From Thermoleophilaceae bacterium (GTDB lineage: Bacteria > Actinomycetota > Thermoleophilia > Solirubrobacterales > Thermoleophilaceae): a stretch of 64,000 nucleotides of DNA. The position numbers were made by a program, and so were the translations under genes. The stretch is from assembly GCA_030448005.1 (NCBI GenBank), contig JAUJNT010000003.1, positions 46,866 through 110,865 of the forward strand. Reading direction: 5' to 3'. Positions within the stretch are counted from its first letter, which is position 1; every line of letters begins with the position of its first letter. Of the stretch, positions 8,093 to 16,283 are shown in pieces. The notes below the pieces were generated by a model that made no database searches, was not told where the DNA came from, and was given only the letters and a program-made list of their open reading frames with translations.

Positions 8093-8684
8093 CTGGCTCC
8101 CGCGGTCTGAGTGGTGGACGAGCTCGACGTGCCCCAGCTGCGTGCGCGTGCCGAGCGCCATCCGGAGCGCGTCGACGACGAGCTCGGCGCGCATGTCGGA
8201 GGCGAGCTGCCAGCCGACGATCATGCGGCTGAAGACGTCGAGGCAGAACGCGAAGAAGACGAGCCCCTCCCAGCAGCGCACGTAGGTGAAGTCGGCGACG
8301 ACCAGCTCACCGGGCTCAGACGCGCCGAAGTTACGCCCAACGAGGTCTGGGCGCCGCTTTGCGTCCGGGTCGGCGGACGTCGTGCGCCACGGGCGCCCGC
8401 GCCGCTTGGCGCCCTGGATGGCGTTGTCGCGCATGATCCGCTGCAGCTGGCAGCGCGGCGCGCGCTCGCCGCGGCGGCGCAGCTCCTTCCACATCCGCCG
8501 GTAGCCGTAGGCCTCGTAGTTCTCCTTGTGGACCTCCCGAATCAGGCCGAGCAGGCGCTCGTCCTCGACCTCGCGGGCCGAGCGCCCGCCGCTCTGACGC
8601 TCGTAGAAGGCAGACGCCGATACGCCCAGCGTGCGGCAGATGAGCTCGACCCGAAATCCGCGCGCCGCTGCTCAATGAACGCGC

Positions 8685-8987
8685 TCACCTCGATCGGGTC
8701 GGGTCGAGCTCCTTGGCGAAAAATACCGAAGCGGCCTTCAATATCTCATTCGCCTTGCGCAAGTCGCGCACCTCACGCTCGAGGCTCTTCAGACGCTCGC
8801 GCTCGCCGCTGGTCAGCCGGTCTGAGCGCCCGCCACCGTCGGCCTCGGCCTGGCGCACCCACGTGCGCAGCGACTGCGCCCCGATACCGAGATCCTTCGC
8901 CACCTGCGCGACCGGCCGGCCCGACTCGAACACGAGCCGCACCGCCCTCTCACGCAACTCGTCGGGATACCTCTTCTGCGATGACAT
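8685..8987 (-). CDS. IS3-family transposase OrfA
   Basis: 100 residues, intact. An HTH domain is at about 5-50 (YPDELRERAVRLVFESGRP, VAQVAKDLGIGAQSLRTWVR). It is followed by a leucine-zipper-like coiled coil at about 60-90 (LKSLEREVRDLRKANEILKA) and the usual ASVFFAKELDP ending. In IS3 elements OrfA binds the terminal repeats and is fused to OrfB by programmed -1 frameshifting. OrfB here is destroyed, so the protein could at most act as a repressor. Confidence 0.88.
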   Translation of the reverse strand: MSSQKRYPDELRERAVRLVFESGRPVAQVAKDLGIGAQSLRTWVRQAEADGGGRSDRLTSGERERLKSLEREVRDLRKANEILKAASVFFAKELDPTRSR

Positions 8988-9030
8988 CGATGGAGCCTCG
9001 ACTCTCTCCAGGACAGAACCCTGGAATCGA

Positions 9031-9057
9031 GGTCTCCGTCAAACCCGGCCTGGCTCA
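9031..9057 (-). repeat. Right inverted repeat of the IS3 element
   Basis: Complement starts TGAGCCAGGCCGGG and pairs with 6026-6052. Its outermost 14 bases occur again at 12478-12491. Confidence 0.8.
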
Positions 9058-9066
9058 ATCTGCAAG

Positions 9067-10042
9067 AGGCTCTGCGCGCGAGACGTCGAGCGCTTCTTCT
9101 CACGCTGGCAGGCGCGGCTGCCCTCGCCGTTCACGGTCGCCGATCGGCGCCGCGGCTACCGCTACGCGCTCGCCTTCCGCCAGCTCGAGCTCTCAGACAC
9201 GCGCGTCTTCGAGCGCCCGGCGCAGGGACGCGCCTGGTTTGAGCAGACGATTCGCGACCAGCTCGTGCTCGGGCGCCCCGACAACGTCGCGATCGTCTTC
9301 GGCCGCCGCATCGACCGCACGACGCCCGGGCGCTTTCTGACGCGCGTGATCAACCGCGGCGTCGAGCCGGCGATCCAGGTCCACTACAAGCGCTCGAAGG
9401 TAAAGCAGTACTTCAAGGGGCAGGGCGCTCAGGACCGAGACGACGATCAACGACACGCGTGACTTCGGGGTCGGCCGACTGCTGACCGAGGCCAACTGGG
9501 AGGCGCTACTTCGGATCGGCCACGAGACCAACGAGCGCTTGCTCTCCGCCCAGCTCGAGGCGTGCCAGTGCGCGCCCGACGCACAGACGCTCGAGCACGT
9601 CGTGCTGCCGTCGCGAGAGGACGGCCTACCCTGCCCCCGGACTGCGCCTTGGCGACCCGCGCGTGATGGCGCTGCTCGCCTCGCTGTGCGCGTTTCGCCA
9701 CCTGTTCGAGGGGCTCACCGATCGCTCGCTGCGCGCCTTCGTCGCCGGCCTTTTGCCCGGCTACAGCGCAAAGCCAGGCGACCTATGACCTGTGGCCGCC
9801 TGCGGCGCGAGGGCCTGATCCGCCGCATCCCGCGCTCGCAGCGCTACGAGCTGACGAGCGCGGGCCGGCGGCTCGTCGTCTTCTTCACGAAGACCTACTC
9901 CCGGATCGTCTGCCCATCGCTCGCCGAGCTCGATCCGGCCCTGCCCGATCAGATCGCGCGCCAGACTGCGCTCGGTCGACCGTGGCGCCAGTTCGAGCGG
10001 GCGCTCGACGCGCGCATTGAGGCGGCCGCTATCGCGGCCTGA
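9067..10042 (+). pseudogene. Decayed C-terminal two-thirds of a mobile-associated protein of unknown function
   Basis: The pieces, read in several frames, match a protein family I recall from many actinobacterial and proteobacterial genomes, usually as a roughly 500-residue hypothetical protein. They include FFSRWQARLPSPFTVADRR, GRAWFEQTIRDQLVLGRPD, VAIVFGRRIDRTTPGRFLTR, TETTINDTRDFGVGRLL, GDPRVMALLASLCAFRHLF, LRREGLIRRIPRSQRYELTS and FFTKTYSRIVCPSLAEL. At least three frameshifts (about 9430, 9640, 9785) break it. The N-terminus was removed where the IS3 element sits. The stop is TGA at 10040-10042. The last part lies in the 192-bp inverted repeat. Confidence 0.6.
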
Positions 10043-10099
10043 AACGATGACTCATCCGCGTGAAGGTTTGGGCGACCAAGCGCAGCTAGACTCTCGCCG
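9908..10099 (+). repeat. 192-bp inverted repeat, copy A
   Basis: Identical over its length, as far as I can read it, to the complement of 12286-12477. It covers the last 135 bases of the decayed mobile-family gene plus 57 bases downstream. The two copies bracket an integrase fragment and a membrane-protein gene. Confidence 0.9.
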
Positions 10100-10104
10100 C
10101 GCGT

Positions 10105-10460
10105 GAGCTGAGCGCCGTCGGCTGGAAGCTGCGTGAGATCACGACCGACAACGGCTCTGAGATTCCGCGCGCGCGAGTTCGGCGAGGCGGTCGGGGAGGC
10201 GGGGCGCGCCACGCGCTTCATCAAGGCCGGCACTCCGAACTCAAACGGCTGCGTCGAGCGCCTGCAGCTGACGATCCTCAAGGAGTGCTGGCGCCCCGAG
10301 GTTGCGCGCTCGCTCGTCCCCAAGATCACCGGCCTGCGGCGCGACCTCGACGAGTACCTGCGCTACTTCAACACCGATCGCGCCCACACGGGGCGCCGCA
10401 CCAAGGGCCGCGTCCCGGCTACGGCGCGCGCAAGATGAGGAGCGTGAGACGAGCGCGACG
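10105..10460 (+). pseudogene. Fragment of an integrase-core transposase (IS481/IS3-like)
   Basis: The C-terminal part of an rve domain: LSAVGWKLREITTDNGSE, then after a shift near 10160 FRAREFGEAVGEAG, RFIKAGTPNSNGCVERLQL, ITGLRRDLDEYLRYFNTDR and AHTGRRTKGRVP, then a further shift before YGARKMRS. The second Asp (TDNGSE) and the Glu of SNGCVERLQ are present, but the first Asp and the DNA-binding part are gone. It starts 6 bases after the end of repeat copy A, so its 5' part was probably lost in the event that created the repeat. Confidence 0.75.
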
Positions 10461-10532
10461 TGTCGCTACGTCTCTGGATTAGGACGAGCTAGGCCTATGG
10501 GGGCGCAGTGAGGATGTCGAAGCCCGCCCGCG

Positions 10533-12164
10533 CTACCGTTCCGATTGCCGTTCGTACAGCACCAGCTTTCCGTTGGCCGTCTGGGTCACGGGCCGGAAGC
10601 CCTGCTTGAGCTGGTTCATGAGGTGGCGTGCGTCCGATGGCAGCCGTCGCGCCGGCTCATTCCGCCACAGCATGACATAGCGCAACTCAGGCACCGCCGA
10701 CAGATCCACGTCTGGGGGTGCCTCCTCGAGCTTCCCCAGGGCGACGAAGGCGTTGCGCTCGCGATGGAAGCGGACCGGAAAGTAGCTCGTCGCGGCCTCG
10801 TAGTGCCCCGCGTCGACACCGCCGGTCATGAGGGCGACGAGTGACGGCGCGTGCAGCAGGGGGTCTTGCACCAAGCGCCTCAACCCGCTCGCTGCGGGCT
10901 CTTCGCTGCGCAGGCGGAAGCCGACGAGCAACGACTGCGGCTCGATGAAAGAACTCAGTTCGCGGTAAGCCTGTACCTTCCGGTCGAACTCGAGCTGGAC
11001 AGGAAACCGCAGGACCACGACGCCGAGGGCCACGACGCAACCGGCTACGGTCGCCGTTGCCCGCAGCCAACTCGGCGGGCGAATCGCTGCAACGGCGAGT
11101 AGCAACAGCAGCGGCGGGAACATCGCCAGACGCGCGTGCATCAACCCGCCCTGCCCGAAGCTCTCGGGCACCACGACATAGAGAGCGAGCGTCACGACCA
11201 GGGTCACCAGCGCCGGCGATCGCCAGTCTGATCGAAAGTGTCGGAGATGGTGTATCAACGCGCCGAGCAGCAGAACCAGGCTGCATACCAACACCAGCAG
11301 CGGCAGGAACTCCAGTAGGGAGTACGTGACAAGCGGCAGTTGGAGCGTCAGGAGGCCAACGAGGTGGATGGGCAACAGGTCGTAACCGAGGTAGATCCCT
11401 TCGCCAGCGGGACGTGCGAGAAAAGCCAAGGTGAGGACGCCCACCGGAACCAGTGCCAGCACGGGAGGAGCAATGCGGTGAAAAAGCTGTCGCCGCGAGG
11501 CTGGCGGGTCTAGGTAAAGGTCGATTGCCGTGGTTGTGCACAGGAATAGCGCAAGCATCACCAGGGGCACGAGATGTGTGAAGTAGCAGAGCAACAGGAT
11601 TGCGCTGAGACCGAGCCCTGAGCGCTTGGTCCAGCTTCTCCTGTGCCGTTGCACGTGCGCCACGCCTAGAAGAAAGGCCACGACCCCGTAGGAGAAGTTG
11701 TAGAAGCCCCACATCAGGAAGGTGCTCGTCGAGAGCACGAGTCCGACTGGAACGACCCAGGACGCGTCCGGTCGCACGGACAATACGGCTCGGCGAAGGG
11801 CGTACGCAAAACCCACGAGATAGAGACCAACGACCAGCTTCTCGGCAGTCGTGGGGCTCACTACCTCAAGGAGCCCAGCCAGCAAGTACTGCGTCAGCAA
11901 GTTGGGAAGCGGGAAGTTATCTCGGTAGTAATAGGTGTCGTAGATCTGTTGTTCGGCTCCACCCAGAACGTAGGCACCGAGAACGTGTGCAGGGCCGTCC
12001 ACGCTTCCGACGTTCTTCAGTATGAGCAACGGCAACAGCTGCACCGCTACGACCCCCGCTATTGCGAGATCGGGGCCTGTCAGGGACTTGAGACGGACGC
12101 GGACGCTTGCCATCCTCGGTTTCACCGATGCAGAGCGCAGCTTCGGCCGATAGCCCACGCCCAT
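10533..12164 (-). CDS. Polytopic membrane protein of unknown function
   Basis: About 543 residues with roughly ten membrane segments spread over residues 20-420 (for example LAIAGVVAVQLLPLLIL, LGLSAILLLCYFTHLVPLV, VALGVVVLRFPVQL), then a soluble C-terminal domain of about 120 residues. SVDGPAHVLGAY after the first segment, with acidic and His residues in the first external loop, resembles the layout of GT-C-type glycosyltransferases, but I do not recognise the family. Starts at 12164 (after AAGGGGGG) and 12113 are both possible; the open frame upstream to 12368 runs into the inverted repeat and is unlikely to be coding. The gene lies alone between the two copies of the 192-bp repeat and appears intact. 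Confidence 0.65.
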   Translation of the reverse strand: MGVGYRPKLRSASVKPRMASVRVRLKSLTGPDLAIAGVVAVQLLPLLILKNVGSVDGPAHVLGAYVLGGAEQQIYDTYYYRDNFPLPNLLTQYLLAGLLEVVSPTTAEKLVVGLYLVGFAYALRRAVLSVRPDASWVVPVGLVLSTSTFLMWGFYNFSYGVVAFLLGVAHVQRHRRSWTKRSGLGLSAILLLCYFTHLVPLVMLALFLCTTTAIDLYLDPPASRRQLFHRIAPPVLALVPVGVLTLAFLARPAGEGIYLGYDLLPIHLVGLLTLQLPLVTYSLLEFLPLLVLVCSLVLLLGALIHHLRHFRSDWRSPALVTLVVTLALYVVVPESFGQGGLMHARLAMFPPLLLLLAVAAIRPPSWLRATATVAGCVVALGVVVLRFPVQLEFDRKVQAYRELSSFIEPQSLLVGFRLRSEEPAASGLRRLVQDPLLHAPSLVALMTGGVDAGHYEAATSYFPVRFHRERNAFVALGKLEEAPPDVDLSAVPELRYVMLWRNEPARRLPSDARHLMNQLKQGFRPVTQTANGKLVLYERQSER

Positions 12165-12285
12165 ACCCCCCTTCTCTGCCAGACCCGGAACCGTAAGCCC
12201 TGCAAGCTCAACTCCCTCCCTTGGCGCTCCACGTCTGCCGGTCACCCACCGGGTGGCGCCTTGCGGTGTGCGGGTCACTGCTGCC

Positions 12286-12477
12286 CGGCGAGAGTCTAGC
12301 TGCGCTTGGTCGCCCAAACCTTCACGCGGATGAGTCATCGTTTCAGGCCGCGATAGCGGCCGCCTCAATGCGCGCGTCGAGCGCCCGCTCGAACTGGCGC
12401 CACGGTCGACCGAGCGCAGTCTGGCGCGCGATCTGATCGGGCAGGGCCGGATCGAGCTCGGCGAGCGATGGGCAGAC
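12286..12477 (-). repeat. 192-bp inverted repeat, copy B
   Basis: Complement of copy A (9908-10099). On the minus strand it encodes the same last 44 residues of the decayed mobile-family protein. Similarity stops sharply at both ends. Beyond 12477 lies a piece of the IS3 terminal repeat rather than more of the gene. Confidence 0.9.
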
Positions 12478-12491
12478 CCCGGCCTGGCTCA
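12478..12491 (+). repeat. 14-bp copy of the outer tip of the IS3 terminal repeat
   Basis: CCCGGCCTGGCTCA is identical to 9044-9057, the outermost bases of the IS3 right end, in the same orientation. It begins exactly where repeat copy B ends. It suggests that an IS3 copy, or an IS3-mediated rearrangement, was involved in forming this junction. Confidence 0.5.
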
Positions 12492-12857
12492 CACCGGCCT
12501 CCATCCCGAGTTGATGTGCGCGTCACGGCCCTCCTTGTTCCTGTGCTCCACGAGGACCGAGAGTGTGGTGCGCCCGTCCACCTCGGTGAGCGCTCAGCAC
12601 CCGGAGTTGGGCCGTTCCGTTGGCTGCTCTTCGCGAAGCGAGGAGTCTCCTCGCACTCTGGCGTGCGCTTCGCGTGGGGGCACCTCAACCGGTATCGTTG
12701 AAAAATGAGTTTGCGCGTCGAGTCTGTCTTGATGATGGCCCGCTTGCCACGGGCTGTCGGCGCGCTCTAGTTCGCACCGTCGACACCGGCCCCAGACTGC
12801 TTGGGGTCGGCGCTCTCATCGGATGCTGGTCCCAACGGGCCAGAAGGGAAGGCACCG
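12492..12857. other. Gene-free stretch before metG
   Basis: Short open frames here have no recognisable product and no ribosome sites. The only notable element is AAGGGAAGGCACCG at 12845-12857, the ribosome site of metG. I see no T-box or other structured leader. Confidence 0.4.
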
Positions 12858-14354
12858 ATGAGCAAACGACGCTTCTACATCACAACGGCGATCCCGTACG
12901 TCAACGGCGACCCGCATCTCGGCTTTGCGCTCGAGTGTGTGCAGGCCGACGTACTGGCGCGCCACCGGCGGCTGCTCGGGGAGCGGGTCCGCTTCCTGAG
13001 CGGAACGGACGACCATTCGCTCAAGAACGTCGAGGCTGCCGCCGTTGCCGGCGTGCCGGTCGCGCAGTTCGTGGATGTAAAGGCGGAGCGGTTTGCCGCG
13101 CTTCGCGAACCGCTTGAGCTCTCCTATGACGACTTCATCGCCACGAGCCGCGATCCGCGTCACCGCCCAGGGGTGAGGCGCCTCTGGCACGCGTGCGCCG
13201 CGAGCGGAGACCTCTATGAGCGCTACTACGAGGGTCTCTACTGCACCGGCTGCGAGGCCTTCCGCTCCCCGAACGAGCTCGTCGACGGGCTCTGTCCCGA
13301 GCACCGCCGGCCACCGGAGCAGGTCGCTGAGCGCAACTGGTTCTTTCGCCTCTCGCGCTACCGCGATCAGCTGCTTGACCTGATCGAGAGCGGAGGGCTT
13401 CGGATCGAGCCAGAGCAGCGGCGAAACGAGGTGCTCGGTTTCATCGGTGGCGGGCTCGAGGACTTCAGCGTCTCCCGCTCCCAAGAGCGCGCACACGGCT
13501 GGGGCATCCCGGTGCCGGGGGACCCGAGCCAGGTGGTCTACGTCTGGTTTGACGCGCTTGGGAACTACATCAGTGCGCTGGGCTACGGAACCGAGGGCGA
13601 GCTCTACGGCCAGTGGTGGGAGCGCTCAGACGAGCGCCTGCACGTGATCGGCAAGGGGATCATCCGCTTTCACGCGGTCTACTGGCCGGCCATCCTGCTC
13701 TCCGCCGGGGAGGCGCTACCGACGGCGATCTTCGTCCACGACTACCTCACCGTCGACGGGCAGAAGCTTTCGAAGTCGCTCGGCGGCACCCACGACCCCG
13801 CCGACATCGCGGGCTACTACGGAAGCGCCGCGCTGCGGTGGTGGTTTCTTCGCGACGTGCCGCGTGCTGGTGATACCGACTTTCGCGAGGAGCGGCTCGC
13901 CGCGCGCGCGAACGAGCTCGCCGACGGCCTCGGAAACCTCGTCAACCGCACCATCGCGCTGGTCGCGCGCCATCGCCCACGGGGCATTGCCGCAGTCGAG
14001 CCCCGGACGGAGGAGTCGCTCGCGCTACAAGCGGCCCTCCAACGGACACCGGGCGAGATCGAGGACGCCCTTTCTCGCTTCGACATCAGGTCTGCCGCGG
14101 CGGCGCTCTGGTCTCTCGTCGAGGAGGCCAATCGTTATGTCGCCGCGACGCGGCCCTGGGAGCTCGCAAGGGCCGAATCCGACATAGACGCCGGCACCGA
14201 CCTCGACGAAGCGTTGGGTGTCCTCATGAGCGCCTGCCGCACGCTCGCGCGCGAGTGCCGGCCCTTCCTGCCCGCGGCGAGCGAGCGAATCGGGTGCGCT
14301 CTCGCCGAGGGCAATCCGGAGCTTGGCCGCCGGCTGTTCCCAAAAGCCCCGTGA
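12858..14354 (+). CDS. metG: Methionine--tRNA ligase
   Basis: 498 residues, class I synthetase. It attaches methionine to tRNA-Met. The HIGH motif appears as HLGF (residues 20-23, in NGDPHLGFALE) and the second signature as KLSKS (303-307). Between them lie the inserted Cys cluster (C129, C132, C146), FFRLSRYRDQLL and VYVWFDALGNYIS. The anticodon-binding helices start near NELADGLGNLVNR. It lacks the C-terminal tRNA-binding extension. HLGF in place of the usual HLGH, and its place beside a mobile-element zone, suggest this may be a second or laterally acquired MetRS rather than the housekeeping copy; that cannot be decided from the window. ATG 12858 follows a GGGAAGG site. Confidence 0.92.
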   Translation: MSKRRFYITTAIPYVNGDPHLGFALECVQADVLARHRRLLGERVRFLSGTDDHSLKNVEAAAVAGVPVAQFVDVKAERFAALREPLELSYDDFIATSRDPRHRPGVRRLWHACAASGDLYERYYEGLYCTGCEAFRSPNELVDGLCPEHRRPPEQVAERNWFFRLSRYRDQLLDLIESGGLRIEPEQRRNEVLGFIGGGLEDFSVSRSQERAHGWGIPVPGDPSQVVYVWFDALGNYISALGYGTEGELYGQWWERSDERLHVIGKGIIRFHAVYWPAILLSAGEALPTAIFVHDYLTVDGQKLSKSLGGTHDPADIAGYYGSAALRWWFLRDVPRAGDTDFREERLAARANELADGLGNLVNRTIALVARHRPRGIAAVEPRTEESLALQAALQRTPGEIEDALSRFDIRSAAAALWSLVEEANRYVAATRPWELARAESDIDAGTDLDEALGVLMSACRTLARECRPFLPAASERIGCALAEGNPELGRRLFPKAP

Positions 14355-14536
14355 CCGCGCTTCCCCTCAATACCGCTGGTCTCTCCGTCGAGCAGTCGAT
14401 CGCACGTATTGGATGCGTGGCTCGCGGCGATTCCTTGAAGCTGGATCGGCCGCGGGGCGCTAGGGCAGGCGGCCTGTCGGTCAGCAGGTGAGCACTGTTG
14501 ACGGAGGGAAGATGCCCTGAGCCGTCGACCTTGGAA

Positions 14537-14890
14537 TCAGCTGTTGTCGGCGGCGAACTCGGCGGGATCGGGTATCTTGATCGGGCCCTCCTTCGGCTGC
14601 CCGATGCGCAGATGGTTGCCGAACGGGTCCCGTAGCCCGCAATCGGTGCCGTAGAAGCGCTCGGTGGGTTCCTCCGTGAACTCGACCCCCTTGGCGAGTA
14701 GCTGCTCGTAGGTCTTGTGGATGTCGTCGACCGTGAAGATTGCGACGGCGCCCATCGCGCCCTTCGCCACCAGTTCGCGGACCTGCTCGGCCGTCGCTCC
14801 GTCGAGGGCCGGCTTGCCGGCTTCTCCAGCAGGATCTCGTGCTCGGGCTCCCCTGGAACGTTGACCGTCAGCCAGCGCATGATGCCTACG
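14537..14890 (-). pseudogene. VOC (glyoxalase-like) protein, truncated and frameshifted
   Basis: The C-terminal half reads cleanly from 14770 (GAVAIFTVDDIHKTYEQLLA, then GVEFTEEPTERFYG and CGLRDPFGNHLRIGQP). The preceding strand MRWLTVNVPGEPEHEILLEK is in another frame, with the shift near 14815. The N-terminal beta-alpha-beta unit with its first metal ligand is missing. Intact relatives are about 130-140 residues. The region between metG and this remnant (14355-14536) holds nothing I recognise. Confidence 0.75.
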
Positions 14891-15113
14891 GTCGGTCTCC
14901 CGCAGGAGGCATGCGGCCGGTTGGATTCTTCGACGGCTTGGCTCATCGACTTCGAGTTGGTCCGCAGTGCGTAGGTGCGCCCGGCGTCAGGCCCCTTTCA
15001 TTCACGCGATCCTATGCGCAACTGTGTCTGGCAACGAGGAGCTCCGCCGCCGGCACCGCTCGCTCTGCCCACGTGCCGGCAGGGCAGCTGCGGAGCGCCG
15101 GTTGTCGATCGTA

Positions 15114-15147
15114 GGGGCGCCCGCAGGATCTCCTCAGCGGGCGCCCC
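15114..15147 (-). terminator. Terminator-like hairpin after the Cu/Zn SOD gene
   Basis: GGGGCGCCCGC (15114-15124) and GCGGGCGCCCC (15137-15147) form a perfect 11-bp stem, starting 14 bases after the SOD stop on the minus strand. There is no T-tract, as is common in high-GC genomes. The stretch 14891-15113 holds nothing else I can identify. Confidence 0.55.
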
Positions 15148-15160
15148 TCCTCTGCCGCGG

Positions 15161-15751
15161 TTAGCGGCGCTTGCGCTCGACAACCCCGCAGGCAAAGCGA
15201 CTGCCCGAATCGCCGGTCTTCAGCGTCTCCTCGTCTGGCCCTGGAGTGGTGCCCGACGTGTAGCGACTGGGGATGTTCGCCAGGTTGTCGCGCCCGGCGT
15301 GGATCATGATCGCACTGCCGTCTCCCGCCACCAGTTCGCTTATGCGAAAGGAGTCGGTCACAAACATAGCTCGGGCCTTTCCGTCGCCTGCGGCCAGCAG
15401 CGGCGGCATGTCCCCGGCGTGGGCTCCATGAGCTTGGCCGTCTCGCTTGTGGTGCCCGCCGGCGCTCGTGAAGGCGGGCGGCTCGCAGAGGCCCTTCTCG
15501 TGGACGTGGAAGCCGTGAAAGCCCGGCTGGAGCCCGCGCGCCCGTACCATCACGAAGACCTTACCGTTACGTCGCTCGCGCAATCTCACCTTCGCCACTC
15601 CGCGCCCGTCGGAGCTCTTGAGCGCGGCGTGAGCCACTGTCCTCGCGCGCTTTCCCTTCCCCTTGCCGCCGCTTTGTGCCGTGGCCACGAGGGCGAGTCC
15701 CAGCACCGCCAAGGCAGCCGCCGACAGCAGGTATGCGATTCGTCTTCTCAT
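15161..15751 (-). CDS. Superoxide dismutase, Cu/Zn family (exported)
   Basis: 196 residues. A signal peptide (1-29) has a basic MRRR start, a hydrophobic core of Leu/Ala and an ALVATAQS end. The Cu/Zn SOD fold shows GFHGFHVHEKGLCEPP (copper His pair and first disulfide Cys), SAGGHHKRDGQAHGAHAGDM (bridging and zinc His, Asp), IMIHAGRDN (last copper His) and FACGVV (second Cys). All metal ligands seem present. It would remove superoxide outside the cytoplasmic membrane. ATG 15751 was chosen because GGGAGA precedes it. Confidence 0.9.
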   Translation of the reverse strand: MRRRIAYLLSAAALAVLGLALVATAQSGGKGKGKRARTVAHAALKSSDGRGVAKVRLRERRNGKVFVMVRARGLQPGFHGFHVHEKGLCEPPAFTSAGGHHKRDGQAHGAHAGDMPPLLAAGDGKARAMFVTDSFRISELVAGDGSAIMIHAGRDNLANIPSRYTSGTTPGPDEETLKTGDSGSRFACGVVERKRR

Positions 15752-15876
15752 GTTGTCTCCCATTTCAGTTGGTCTTACCACCAGCTTTCCCCGTCAGAGC
15801 CATGGCAATGCCCCCAGCCGACCGTCGGCGCGCCAACCCGAGAGCCGCGAGACGCTTCTCGACGTGACGCTTCCAT

Positions 15877-16250
15877 CTAAGCCAGCTCGACGAAAGGGGC
15901 CGACCGTCCCCACCCCCAGCGCGGGACCGGAGCCCTCAGGGGCGGTTGCGCCTCCGGCTGGAAGTTGGCGAGAGCAAGTCGCGTTCCCCACTCGAAGTAG
16001 GCGAGCAGCGCGGAGCGGAACTCGGGATCGCGGGGCAGGTCGGCCTCGTCGGCCGCGCGAGCCATAAGCTGAACCCAGCGGAAGCGCTGATCTTCGGTGA
16101 TCGCCAGACCCGCGAACACCGGAGCGAGCACCTCGTCCTCGCGCACACGCCGGGAGAACACCTTGGCCAGCCGCTGAAGCGCTTCGGCGCCGCCCGCCCA
16201 CGCCTGAAGCCGGTCTTGCTCGGCGGTGGCGCGCGAGCACCGCCCTCCTC
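15877..16250 (-). pseudogene. Group II truncated globin with a large internal deletion
   Basis: The N-terminal piece WAGGAEALQRLAKVFSRRVR and EDEVLAPVFAG joins directly to LAITEDQRFRWVQLMARAAD, then FRSALLAYFEWGTRLALANF and VPRWGWG. In intact relatives about 35-40 residues lie between these blocks and carry the E/F region with the proximal His. They are missing here without loss of frame (junction near 16107). There is also no ordinary start codon for this frame between the TetR stop and the globin sequence. A haem protein from this gene is unlikely. Confidence 0.7.
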
Positions 16251-16283
16251 GCTTACTGCGAGCGAGATCGAGAAAGCGTGGGG

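Larger units (their letters stand above)
6056..8680 (-). pseudogene. IS3-family transposase OrfB, broken by frameshifts and by IS30
   Basis: The DDE integrase subunit is split. The upstream part (8680-8093) carries VELICRTLGVSASAFYERQS, YEAYGYRRMWKELRRRG, GELVVADFTYVRCWEG (first Asp) and VHHSDRGSQ (second Asp). The downstream part (6443-6056) carries YTSADLHAVMAA, then GDAYDNAMAESLVDT (Glu) and VAWVGWYNNTRLHGELGD. Besides the IS30 insertion between SDRGSQ and YTS there is a one-base loss near 8640 (FG|VEL), another shift near 6405, and a shift creating TAA near 6332. It cannot make transposase. Confidence 0.85.
6026..9057 (-). mobile_element. IS3-family insertion sequence, degenerate, interrupted by IS30
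   Basis: Terminal inverted repeats of 27 bp lie at 6026-6052 and 9031-9057, beginning TGAGCC, with about 4 mismatches. Weaker inverted similarity runs some 15 bases further out on both sides. Inside are orfA (intact, minus strand) and orfB (broken). An IS30-family element occupies 6444-8092. Removing it leaves an IS3 of about 1.38 kb, normal for the family. No convincing target duplication is seen next to the ends, which suggests later rearrangement of the flanks. Confidence 0.85.

Noticed and set aside
12165..12368. N-terminal extension of the membrane-protein gene to an upstream ATG
   Set aside because: It would run into the inverted repeat, is Arg/Gly-rich and lacks hydrophobic or conserved sequence.
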